From NCBI GenBank assembly GCA_023621995.1, contig JAMOAB010000005.1:1-64000 (forward strand): DNA of 64,000 bases. The letters run 5' to 3'. This document shows, in pieces, positions 56,491-64,000 of this stretch (positions are counted from its first letter, which is position 1; the number at the start of each line of letters is the position of its first letter). The translations under genes and the position numbers were made by a program. A model generated the notes under the pieces. That model searched no databases. It saw nothing but the letters and a program-made list of their open reading frames with translations, and had not been told where the DNA came from. The DNA comes from Bacillota bacterium (GTDB lineage Bacteria > Bacillota > Clostridia > Caldicoprobacterales > Xylanivirgaceae).

Positions 56491-58491
56491 TTACTTTATG
56501 ATTTTATTATTACGGTATGCGTTCCATATATTCTCAAACCAATTATCTTCTATGGGTATTGGTCTGACCGGTTTCCACTCTGTACTACACAACAACTCAC
56601 CGTCATTTATACATAGCTCTATCTCTCCTACTTTATTATTGAGTGAACCGTCATCTAACGCATACCTAAACTCTTCCGGTAATCCATCTATTGGAAGGAC
56701 ACCCTCATCATCGTGTACAAGATATGAGCCTCTGCTCCTACCCCCCTCTTTTATATATGCCTCAATGGCATTTAAGTATACATATTGGGTGATAAGTATA
56801 TCTCTGTTTCTAAAAGCTTCTGGAAGTTCGGTTATTGAAGAAAGCCTAGTGTCAACTGTCAGACGACTCCATTCACTCTGGCAATTTTTTATTGCTTTTT
56901 GACACTCGGTCAACGACCTTATATGGGCACCTGCCCTTGTCATCGACCTTTGCATATTCTCTCGCTTACTAAATACAGTAGACTCATTGCCTATATTGTC
57001 TCTAAAAGCTCTTGCTATTTGAACTTTCTCCATCACTTGATCGGTTGCAATATTTAGAAAATCCTCAATAGATAGGGGTGATCTCCTATAGTTTGTAGCA
57101 ATATATTGAGCAGCTCTAAAGCTTCCTACTTGGGTCGAATTTAAAGCACTACCACCTGGTCTATATATGCCAAAGGTTCCATTTACCTCCCCAACAGGGA
57201 AAAAGTGCTTTAAATTACTTTCGTACCATATATTGCCTAATAAACCTCCATTATTATGTTGAGCGCACACGTCAATTTCTAGATATTCACTCGTTAAATC
57301 TATTCCATTTGACTTATACAGCTCGATGGCTGGCATATTCATCTTGGCTAATCTCTCTATAGGAGTGCCAAATAGGGCATGGGAATTTTTAAGATATTCA
57401 TAACTTTCATCACCGAGGAGAGAAAAGTCAAGCTCTCCATCCTTACTGCCCCAGCTAGGATTTTGTGTAAAGTCTAGAAATACCCTTCTACCTTTTATTT
57501 GGGTCTCATTATATACAAGGATATCTATAAGGGATGAACCATAATTATCGATCTTACGGGGATCAAACGGCCATTGATAACCCTTTAAGAATATGGCGTC
57601 TAACATTTTCCCTGGTTCAGGAAAATAGTCTTCTAGAAACTCCCTCTCATCATTTCCATCTGCATCTGTAGATACATAGCGTGGGATTACCTGTTGGTAT
57701 GTGCCAGAGAGGTTCCATCTAAACTTAGTCGATGCTATACCATATTGGGATTCAGTTAGATTGATCCCTCTAGCTCCTGCTTCATAGGCTATACCTGAAG
57801 CACCCGTCTGGCTTTCAGGATATACAGACGTATAGTATATTCCTGCTGGTCCCCCTGTTGCGTATATGATATTAGTGCAATTAAACAAGGTTATACCCAT
57901 ATTAGGACTATCTAGATTATCCATATCAAGGGCAATCAACCCTATGCTCTTGTTCCTGTCTTCTGTCAATATTCCTATAACTAAATACCCATCAAATATG
58001 TGTATTCCCCTAGCCCTTACCTGATCTTCCAGTTTCTCTGTCATATACTTAGATGTAAGTGGACCACAAGAAGTTGCTCTCTGTCTAGGATCGTGATCTG
58101 TCTTATAGCCTACATATTCGCCATAGCTATTATGAGGAAAGGGGACTCCTATATTTACTAGTTTATAAAAAGATTGTGCAGAGAGAGCTGCCTCTACGAG
58201 GGCAATATCTCCGTGCATAGATCCACCATCATATAGAGTTTCTGCCATAGCTACTATGGAATCGGGCTCATCACCTGCAAGTGTCAGTTTGTAATATGTC
58301 TGTTTGTCTGAACCAGTATTTCTAGATGTGCCCATATTGATACCTTCTGTTACTATGGCAATGTCCTTCTGACCTAATGAATAGAGACTATCAGCTGCAT
58401 TAAAACCTGCTGCACCAGTTCCTACCACTATGGTGTTAAGTGAATAAATATCAAAATCCATACCCTTGAGATTTATTATCCTCTTATCCAT
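56491..58491 (-). CDS. Fumarate reductase/APS-reductase-like FAD oxidoreductase
   Basis: 666 residues. IVVGTGAAGFNAADSLYSLG is the FAD dinucleotide site. TEGINMGTSRNTGSDKQTYY and YATGGPAGIYYTS match the fumarate reductase flavoprotein family. The C-terminal region AQHNNGGLLGNIWYESNLKH with FFPVGEVNGTFGIYRPGGSA is the FAD/substrate cap return, and TQVGSFRAAQYI follows. No signal peptide or heme domain. It needs an electron partner, which could be the OYE-type Fe-S flavoprotein encoded first in the operon. Substrate unknown. ATG 58491 directly follows the SDR stop. Confidence 0.82.
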   Translation of the reverse strand: MDKRIINLKGMDFDIYSLNTIVVGTGAAGFNAADSLYSLGQKDIAIVTEGINMGTSRNTGSDKQTYYKLTLAGDEPDSIVAMAETLYDGGSMHGDIALVEAALSAQSFYKLVNIGVPFPHNSYGEYVGYKTDHDPRQRATSCGPLTSKYMTEKLEDQVRARGIHIFDGYLVIGILTEDRNKSIGLIALDMDNLDSPNMGITLFNCTNIIYATGGPAGIYYTSVYPESQTGASGIAYEAGARGINLTESQYGIASTKFRWNLSGTYQQVIPRYVSTDADGNDEREFLEDYFPEPGKMLDAIFLKGYQWPFDPRKIDNYGSSLIDILVYNETQIKGRRVFLDFTQNPSWGSKDGELDFSLLGDESYEYLKNSHALFGTPIERLAKMNMPAIELYKSNGIDLTSEYLEIDVCAQHNNGGLLGNIWYESNLKHFFPVGEVNGTFGIYRPGGSALNSTQVGSFRAAQYIATNYRRSPLSIEDFLNIATDQVMEKVQIARAFRDNIGNESTVFSKRENMQRSMTRAGAHIRSLTECQKAIKNCQSEWSRLTVDTRLSSITELPEAFRNRDILITQYVYLNAIEAYIKEGGRSRGSYLVHDDEGVLPIDGLPEEFRYALDDGSLNNKVGEIELCINDGELLCSTEWKPVRPIPIEDNWFENIWNAYRNNKIIK

Positions 58492-58492
58492 T

Positions 58493-59269
58493 TTACAACC
58501 TCCTTATGTGAAACCCACCGTCTACATTTATAACCTCTGCCGTTGAAAATTCTAGTTTATCAGAACAGAATAATGATACTGCATTTGCTATATCCTGGGG
58601 ATATCCCCATCTCCTTATGGGAGTTAGTCCTTCTCCTATTAACTTGTCATACTTATCCTTCACTACCTTTGTCATATCAGTATATATAATGCCTGGTCTT
58701 ACTTCATATACATTTATTCCATGCTCTGCCAGACGATCGGCAAATAGCAAGGTTATCATACTTACACCTGCCTTGGATATACAATACTCTCCCCGGGAAG
58801 GGCTGGATGTATATGCCGACATTGACGATATATTTATAATCTTAGGCTTTATACCTGGAATTCTATCTAGCTCTTCTATCATAATATTTGCAACCAATTG
58901 TGTGAAGAAAAAAGTGCCTTTGATATTTACTCCAAGTACAAAGTCTAAGCTCTCCTCAGTAGTCTCCAATATGTCCATACGTACCTTGGGTGCAACTCCT
59001 GCATTATTTACAAGCACGTCTATCCTTCCCAATTGGTCCATAATCTTCTTGCTAAAATCTTCTCTATCTTCTGCGTCGGTTATATCTCCCTTAAAGTATA
59101 TAAAGGGTGTTCCATGCTTCTGTACATTGTCTAAATTCTCACGAATATCGTTTTCATCCAATACATCCAGTATAGCCGTAGCATACCCTTCACTTGCAAG
59201 TTGGGCTGCTATAGCATTACCTATTCCACGACCAGCACCTGTTATCACTGCCACTTTATTGTCAACCAT
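58493..59269 (-). CDS. Short-chain dehydrogenase/reductase
   Basis: 258 residues. Classical SDR: TGAGRGIGNAIA (cofactor), NNAGVAP, catalytic Ser in NISSMSAY and Tyr-x3-Lys in YCISKAG. IDVDGGFHIRRL-like C-terminus. Oxidises or reduces a secondary alcohol, probably on the pathway's sugar. ATG 59269. It follows lacI by 29 bases. Confidence 0.92.
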   Translation of the reverse strand: MVDNKVAVITGAGRGIGNAIAAQLASEGYATAILDVLDENDIRENLDNVQKHGTPFIYFKGDITDAEDREDFSKKIMDQLGRIDVLVNNAGVAPKVRMDILETTEESLDFVLGVNIKGTFFFTQLVANIMIEELDRIPGIKPKIINISSMSAYTSSPSRGEYCISKAGVSMITLLFADRLAEHGINVYEVRPGIIYTDMTKVVKDKYDKLIGEGLTPIRRWGYPQDIANAVSLFCSDKLEFSTAEVINVDGGFHIRRL

Positions 59270-59298
59270 TTAAATCGCTCCTTTTAAAAATATTTTAT

Positions 59299-60297
59299 CT
59301 ATTCATTTCTCTTCGTAGAATCTCGCTTTACAATATGGGCATCGAATGTATCCACCTTGGGCTTTACATCTTTGCCCTCTATTAATTCTATCAGTCTTAA
59401 CATGGCTGCAGTGCCCATTTTGTAGCAAGGCTGAGATATAGATGTTAAGGAGGGATTCATATACTTACTTGTGTCTAGATCATCAAACCCCATCAAAGCT
59501 ATGTCATTAGGAATGTTAATATTTTTATCTCTCAACGCACCCATAGCCCCATATGCTTTAGGATCGCTGGCTGCGAATATAGCATCAGGCATGATACCTC
59601 CATCTAACAAGGCAGAGGTGACATTATAGGCCTCTTCCATCTTTTCTACGTTTTGCACTATAAGTCGATCATCGATTGGAATATTGTTTTCCTTTAAAGC
59701 ACTTTTATATCCGGCAAGGCGTTCTCTATACAAGGAGAGCTCAGGATTACCGTTTATAAAAGCTATACTCTTGTATCCCAACTCTATTAGATAGCAAGTT
59801 CCCTCATAGGCTGCCTTAAAATTGTCAATTATTACTGCATCTACCTTGTTATCTATATTCCTTACAAGTAACACTACTGGAACTCCCTCGTCTTTTAGAT
59901 CTAATATGTGCGTAGCATCTCTGACAGCAGTAGCAAATATAAAACCATCTACCCATCGATTCTTTAACTTGTTAATATAGTCCAATTCTATATCTTTGCT
60001 TTCATCTGTATTGCAGAGTATCACCGTATAACCATTTTGCCTAGCTACATCTTCTACTCCCCTTGCCACATATGGAAATATTGGATTCTGTATGTTGGGA
60101 AGTACAAGTCCTATAGTATTTGTTCTTCCCTCCTTTAGCCCTTTGGCCAACACGTTTGGTTTGTAATTTAAGGCTTCTACTGCTTCCATGACCTTTTTCT
60201 TGGTCTCCCCATCAACTGGGACTTTTCCACTTAGTGCACGTGAAACAGTGCTAGGTGATACACCTGCTAATTTTGCCACATCCTTTATTGTAACCAT
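59299..60297 (-). CDS. LacI-family transcriptional regulator
   Basis: 332 residues. HTH MVTIKDVAKLAGVSPSTVSR and the hinge helix KPNVLAKGLKEGR; periplasmic-binding-type sensor domain (about 60-330) with GLVLPNIQNPIFPYVARGVE. The ligand is likely a sugar of the operon. Three sites like TGCAAACGTTTG lie upstream of the first gene and fit the LacI/GalR operator class. It is the second gene of the operon, so it controls itself. ATG 60297 follows GGAAGGAT. Confidence 0.93.
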   Translation of the reverse strand: MVTIKDVAKLAGVSPSTVSRALSGKVPVDGETKKKVMEAVEALNYKPNVLAKGLKEGRTNTIGLVLPNIQNPIFPYVARGVEDVARQNGYTVILCNTDESKDIELDYINKLKNRWVDGFIFATAVRDATHILDLKDEGVPVVLLVRNIDNKVDAVIIDNFKAAYEGTCYLIELGYKSIAFINGNPELSLYRERLAGYKSALKENNIPIDDRLIVQNVEKMEEAYNVTSALLDGGIMPDAIFAASDPKAYGAMGALRDKNINIPNDIALMGFDDLDTSKYMNPSLTSISQPCYKMGTAAMLRLIELIEGKDVKPKVDTFDAHIVKRDSTKRNE

Positions 60298-60317
60298 ATC
60301 CTATCCTTCCTTTAATC

Positions 60318-61676
60318 TTATATATGATCTGCTATTTTGTCGCTTTGAAGCGATGGCTTCCCCTTACTTGCTTCCCTATATATAGGAGCGTATACTTCTC
60401 TATCCCTAATTACACAACCTGTTCTACCATCATAGCGCATTATCTCGGTACATTTACTACATGCAATACAGCATTTCTTCTCGTCCATACTTTCCTTTTC
60501 CAATATATCTTTTGCAAAGTCAGGATATGCAAATGCCTGTCTTCCAAAGCCTGCCATCTTGAACCAACCTTTTTCTATCCCACCGGCTGCCACATAAGGA
60601 GCTAAATGTCTTAGCCAACTATAACCTGTAGATATGACTATTAGCTGAGGGACTGCCATCTGCACTTCCTTTACCACATTTAACATCCTAGAGATACCTT
60701 CTAAAGGATGCTCAGTAGGTATATAAGGACCTAAATCGTAAGGTCTGTTCACATGGGGATTATAGTAAGGGTTACCTGTAGTTATATTTACAAGCTTGAC
60801 ACCTTTATCACTAAGTAATCGCAATAGACGTATTGGTTCCTCAAGATCGGGTATCTGCACATCGTCTTTGCTAACACCAAAACCATATGGATATGGGATG
60901 GCGTCATATGCATTGAGGCGAACCGCAACCTCTATACTGTCGCCTAATCTATCTTTTATCTTGTCTACTATATTGGCTAAAAATCTGATCCTGTTTTCAA
61001 AACTACCTCCATATTCGCCTTCCCTAGTAAAAGATGACAAAAGTTCGGATATGAGGTACCTATGGCAGCTCTTTATGTCCACCGCATCAAACCCTATCTC
61101 CTTAGCAAGTACTGCACCTTCCACAAATTTATCTTCTAACTTTTTTAACTCATCATCTGTTATAATTTTGTATTTTGAATGTAAAAATTTGTCTAAATAG
61201 GGATTAGAGGTAGCAATTATTGGAGCAGGCTCAGCATCTGGCCTACTATATCTTCCTGAATGGGTAAGTTGAAGTACTGTATAAGGTTTTCGTCCAAATT
61301 CATCTTCGGCAGATCTATGTATATGTTCAAGAAGTTTTTTAAACTCACCCTTGTTATCCTCACATATATATAGCTGCCTTGGATTTGCCCTACCTTCATG
61401 GGTTACGGCACTTGCTTCTATCCACAAAAGTCCAGCCCCGCCTCTAGCAAACCTCTCATATCTACGAAATGTCAATTCGCTAGGCTTGCCATCGGCTGTA
61501 CCGTCAGCACCTTCCATAGGATGTATGGCAAGTGCATTTGGGATCGTTTCACCTCCTATATCGATGGTGTTATCTAGTATTTTCATATTCTCAGAGAGGG
61601 GTATGTCAATATCTAATCTGTCAATTTCTTTTTTAAAATCATCTAAAGATACATATTTGAATTTTTTATGTCCCAC
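60318..61676 (-). CDS. Old Yellow Enzyme-like flavoprotein with 4Fe-4S cluster
   Basis: 452 residues. FMN TIM barrel: LAIHPMEGADGTADGKPSEL, TVLQLTHSGRYSRPD and FDAVDIKSCHRYLISELLSS (in place of the usual HGAHGYL), RIRFLANIVDKIKD. Cluster-type cysteines C402/C403-C406-C409-x11-C421 in CCIACSKCTEIMRYDGRTGC, as in 2,4-dienoyl-CoA reductase. But the C-terminal FAD/NADPH domain of that family is missing, so electrons must come from another protein, perhaps the flavoprotein at 56491 or a ferredoxin. GTG 61676 follows GGAGG. First gene of the LacI operon. Confidence 0.87.
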   Translation of the reverse strand: MGHKKFKYVSLDDFKKEIDRLDIDIPLSENMKILDNTIDIGGETIPNALAIHPMEGADGTADGKPSELTFRRYERFARGGAGLLWIEASAVTHEGRANPRQLYICEDNKGEFKKLLEHIHRSAEDEFGRKPYTVLQLTHSGRYSRPDAEPAPIIATSNPYLDKFLHSKYKIITDDELKKLEDKFVEGAVLAKEIGFDAVDIKSCHRYLISELLSSFTREGEYGGSFENRIRFLANIVDKIKDRLGDSIEVAVRLNAYDAIPYPYGFGVSKDDVQIPDLEEPIRLLRLLSDKGVKLVNITTGNPYYNPHVNRPYDLGPYIPTEHPLEGISRMLNVVKEVQMAVPQLIVISTGYSWLRHLAPYVAAGGIEKGWFKMAGFGRQAFAYPDFAKDILEKESMDEKKCCIACSKCTEIMRYDGRTGCVIRDREVYAPIYREASKGKPSLQSDKIADHI

Positions 61677-61705
61677 TATCCTAACCTCCTTTTGATGAAA
61701 GCGTA

Positions 61706-61719
61706 TGCGAACATTTGCA
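61706..61719. promoter_or_regulatory. LacI-type operator O3 (downstream of promoter)
   Basis: TGCGAACATTTGCA differs from the perfect palindrome TGCAAACGTTTGCA at two bases. It lies about 40 bases after the -10 box TATAAT (complement at 61753-61758). Confidence 0.65.
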
Positions 61720-61752
61720 TTTTAAATTGTATTTTTATGGATTGCTTTGAGT

Positions 61753-61758
61753 ATTATA
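61753..61758 (-). promoter_or_regulatory. -10 box of the catabolic operon
   Basis: Minus strand TATAAT, preceded by a weak -35 (TTAAAG, spacing 19). The operators flank it. Confidence 0.5.
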
Positions 61759-61792
61759 GAACTGCTTTTATGTTTATCTTTAATAAAAGCTT

Positions 61793-61818
61793 TGCAAACG
61801 TTTGTGCAAACGTTTGTT
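61793..61818. promoter_or_regulatory. Tandem LacI-type operators O1 and O2
   Basis: TGCAAACGTTTG occurs at 61793-61804 and again at 61805-61816, each a near-perfect palindrome around ACGT with a period of 12 bases. The shape AAACGTTT with TGC flanks is typical of LacI/GalR sites. The cis neighbour is a LacI regulator encoded in the operon. Confidence 0.8.
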
Positions 61819-61935
61819 TCTAATTCATATTATATACCATTAATAGGTTTTTTACAAGTGAAAAAGTTTGTTATTTATATAGAACGATTTTGTAGGATTA
61901 TATTGTCCATACGTATCTTTTATATGTAAATAGTA

Positions 61936-63060
61936 TTAGATGATTCTGTTTGAAAATATTGTAGCCATTTGATATAACCTAGGAGTGGCATATTCAAAAA
62001 ACTCCATGTACGATGGACAAAAATAGTTTAGCACTGGCTTATCATCGACAAACGGCTCCCTATTTCTCCTACAGCCACCCCTACATAAGTTAATCCATTT
62101 ACATTCCCTGCATTTTGGATCTATATATCTCGATACCTCTATAAATTCTTTAGCTACTTCCGATTGTACAATTTCCTCAACGCCTTTTTCTTTAATGTTG
62201 CCAAGATACCATTTATCAATTACATAAAAATCGCATGGATAGACCCCTCCATCGGCCTCCACAACAAATTGGCATTGACATATACCAGACATTCCACAAT
62301 TTTCAGGTGGATAACCCATGAGCATACTAACTAAATTGTCAAAATATCTTATGCTTATCATATCGCCTTTTATGATATCTTCATACCATGCATCAAACAG
62401 TGTCTTCAAAAAAACGGTAAACCGCTCTGGTGTTAAAGAATATAAGTTGCCTCCCGGCTCTTCGTCTAAAGGATCTAAGCAAGGTATAAATTGTATATAT
62501 TTAAAATTATTCTTCTTAAAAAAGTTATATATTTTTATAGGATGTCTTGCTACCATAGAGTTAACTACAAATAAAATATTATACTCAACCCTATATTCAT
62601 TAAATATATCTACCGTCTTCATTACCTTGGTAAACGTACCCTTATTAAGGGCATCAACTCTGTTCATATCATGTATGGCTTTTGTTCCATCCAGCGATAA
62701 ACCAACTAGAAAGTTGTTATCATGCAGATACTTGGCCCATCTATCATCAATTAGCATGCCATTAGTCTGTAGGACATTGTTTATATTGATGTTCTTTTTA
62801 TTATATTTTTCTTGAAACTCTATCAACCTTTCAAAAAAATCTAATCCTACTAATGTTGGCTCTCCTCCTTGAAATGCAAAGGTACAAGCAGTGTCTGCAT
62901 ACTCCAAAGCTTTTTTGACTAATATTTCTAGAGTATCTATATCCATGATACCATAGGATTTGGTATCCCTATGATCGGCTATAGAATGATAAAAACAATA
63001 TTTGCACCTTAGATTACAATTGCTAGATGCAGGCTTTATAAGTAAACTTATTACTGGCAT
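61936..63060 (-). CDS. Radical SAM/SPASM protein, anaerobic sulfatase maturase type
   Basis: 374 residues. SAM cluster motif C15-x3-C19-x2-C22 in SNCNLRCKYCFYHS; AFQGGEPTLVGLDFF; SPASM cysteines in ENCGMSGICQCQF, VYPCDFYVID, DPKCRECKWINLCRGGCRRN and NYFCPSY. This matches anSME enzymes, which turn an active-site Cys or Ser of sulfatases into formylglycine. No sulfatase gene lies in the window, so a RiPP- or other peptide-modifying role is also possible. ATG 63060 is better spaced from AGGTGG than ATG 63066. Confidence 0.85.
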   Translation of the reverse strand: MPVISLLIKPASSNCNLRCKYCFYHSIADHRDTKSYGIMDIDTLEILVKKALEYADTACTFAFQGGEPTLVGLDFFERLIEFQEKYNKKNININNVLQTNGMLIDDRWAKYLHDNNFLVGLSLDGTKAIHDMNRVDALNKGTFTKVMKTVDIFNEYRVEYNILFVVNSMVARHPIKIYNFFKKNNFKYIQFIPCLDPLDEEPGGNLYSLTPERFTVFLKTLFDAWYEDIIKGDMISIRYFDNLVSMLMGYPPENCGMSGICQCQFVVEADGGVYPCDFYVIDKWYLGNIKEKGVEEIVQSEVAKEFIEVSRYIDPKCRECKWINLCRGGCRRNREPFVDDKPVLNYFCPSYMEFFEYATPRLYQMATIFSNRII

Positions 63061-63066
63061 ATCCAT

Positions 63067-63366
63067 CCCACCTCTATACTATTTCATAACTATTTTTCAT
63101 TAAAAAAAGGTTCTTCTAACTTTATGATGGTATAAAATAATGTTATAAAGGATTAATATATAAATCTTGCGAAATTATCCCTCTTCCATAAAATTAGAAG
63201 TGCTTAAAAAATATACCGTCTAAGTCATTATATCATGCATCTACTATACAATTACATTCTCTGCAGATCTATAAACAAGTATATATTCTATATCCCTATC
63301 AATCCCATGTATTTATTATAAGCACCTATAAAATTATGACATACACACCCCTTAATAATACTCACT
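63067..63366. other. Gene-free AT-rich region
   Basis: About 300 bases, very AT-rich, between leuS and the radical SAM gene. I found no reading frame, RNA motif or repeat apart from scattered AT-rich runs that could hold a promoter for the radical SAM gene. The leuS terminator lies at its right edge. Confidence 0.6.
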
Positions 63367-63402
63367 AAAAAAGGGCCAGTAGTATATACTCCTGGCCCTT
63401 TT
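63367..63402 (-). terminator. Terminator of leuS
   Basis: Minus-strand AAAAGGGCCAG pairs with CTGGCCCTTTT, loop GAGTATATACTA, followed by TTAG. Confidence 0.85.
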
Positions 63403-63407
63403 CTAAT

Positions 63408-64000
63408 CTATTTTACAACAATATTTACTAGCCTCTTTGGCACCACTATAGTCTTCACCACTGTCTTACCCTCTATTTCATTTACTATCTTATCTAATGT
63501 AAATACAGCCTCTTCTACCTCGTCTTTTGTTGCATTGGTAGGAACAGTTAATCTATCTCTAACCTTGCCATTTACCTGTACCGCAATCTCTATTTCGTCC
63601 TTGACAAGGGCGGCCTTATCGTATGTGGGCCATTTTTGATCGTGAATACTGCCCTTATGACCTGTCATATGCCACAATTCTTCTGCCATATGTGGTGCAA
63701 ACGGAGCCAACATGAGCATCAGTGTATCCAATGCTTCAACCAATACCCAGTTTGTATAATCTTCTTTGGCTACCTCATCTTTATAGCTATACATGGCATT
63801 TACCAGTTCCATTATAGCACTGATGGCAGTATTGAAGTTAAACCTCTCTTCTATATCTATTGTTATTCGTCTTATGGTGTTATGGATATTATACCTAAGT
63901 TTCTTGTCTTGTGGTGAAAGCTGCGAGTCTTTTCTGTCTTCCACATTATCATAGGCATCTTTTAGGTCCACCACAAGTCTCCACACCCTATTTAAAAAGC
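63408..64000 (-). CDS. leuS: Leucyl-tRNA synthetase, C-terminal part (partial)
   Basis: 197 codons; the 5' end is beyond the right edge. The anticodon-binding and C-terminal domains are visible: FLNRVWRLVVDLKDAY, LRYNIHNTIRRITIDIE, NFNTAISAIMELVNAMY, LMLMLAPFAPHMAEELWHM, then VQVNGKVRDRLTVPTNATKD and KTIVVPKRLVNIVVK at the end. It charges tRNA-Leu. A terminator follows after about 6 bases. Confidence 0.93.
   Translation of the reverse strand, partial: FLNRVWRLVVDLKDAYDNVEDRKDSQLSPQDKKLRYNIHNTIRRITIDIEERFNFNTAISAIMELVNAMYSYKDEVAKEDYTNWVLVEALDTLMLMLAPFAPHMAEELWHMTGHKGSIHDQKWPTYDKAALVKDEIEIAVQVNGKVRDRLTVPTNATKDEVEEAVFTLDKIVNEIEGKTVVKTIVVPKRLVNIVVK

Noticed and set aside
58617-59273. Plus-strand frame of 218 codons opposite the SDR gene
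   Set aside because: Reverse shadow of a clear SDR with all catalytic motifs.
61793-61818. Short direct repeats as a CRISPR or iteron array
   Set aside because: Only two copies of a 12-base palindrome; they fit LacI operators beside a LacI-controlled operon.

Overview
The window looks like chromosome of an anaerobic, endospore-forming, low-GC Firmicute of the Clostridia type. Reasons: AT-rich sequence, strong GGAGG ribosome binding sites with many GTG and TTG starts, a complete cotJA-cotJB-cotJC spore-coat set, GerMN-domain proteins, a T-box in front of a dimer-type glycyl-tRNA synthetase, a guanine-type purine riboswitch, an anaerobic sulfatase-maturase-type radical SAM protein and a one-cluster ferredoxin. 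The genus cannot be named from sequence alone. Almost all genes lie on the minus strand.

Layout. 1-1890: the 3' end of an aspartate kinase (plus strand) faces a frame-disrupted cobO (minus strand). An IS3-family element sits exactly in the loop of the terminator hairpin the two genes shared. 1888-10700: a purine operon read right to left, promoter - guanine riboswitch - AzgA/PbuG-type permease - purE - purF - purM - purN - purH - purD - cobO remnant; purC is not in it. 10713-15794: guaA, larC (split, A9 slippery site), larB and guaB. 15950-22900: DNA glycosylases (Ogg type and Nth), glutamate dehydrogenase, a P-loop/Asp23 fusion, a class V aminotransferase (cysteine desulfurase type) and an intracellular subtilase. 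22674-28200: a divergent pair with a shared repeat, an ECF S component, a PP2C phosphatase with a membrane sensor domain, Pol IV, HPr and small unknowns. 28200-33000: T-box-controlled glyS, ferredoxin, hflX and polX. 33100-38000: L,D-transpeptidase, cotJ operon, a stand-alone sigma region-2 fragment, a small secreted protein, an ECF sigma/anti-sigma pair and a STAS protein. 38050-44830: DUF362 protein, nadE lacking its glutaminase cysteine, thrC, a small P-loop protein and typA. 45000-54060: ferritin-like protein, a PRK06851-type ATPase, two GerMN proteins, a two-component system, comEA and a DacF-type carboxypeptidase. 54170-61680: a LacI-controlled catabolic operon (Fe-S Old Yellow Enzyme, LacI, SDR, fumarate-reductase-type flavoprotein, Gfo/Idh/MocA, KDG kinase) with three matching operators. 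61930-64000: radical SAM/SPASM protein and the 3' part of leuS.

How parts fit together. De novo purine synthesis is controlled with purine uptake by one riboswitch and perhaps by a PurR-like site just upstream of the promoter. The GMP branch (guaB, guaA) flanks nickel-pincer cofactor genes, and guaA overlaps larC by four bases. Ammonia metabolism may connect gdhA with a NadE that seems unable to use glutamine. The operon at 54-62 kb is the best candidate for a pathway without an obvious textbook counterpart: redox remodelling of a sugar or glycoside that ends in 2-keto-3-deoxy-sugar phosphorylation is an inference from the enzyme families, not something the sequence proves.
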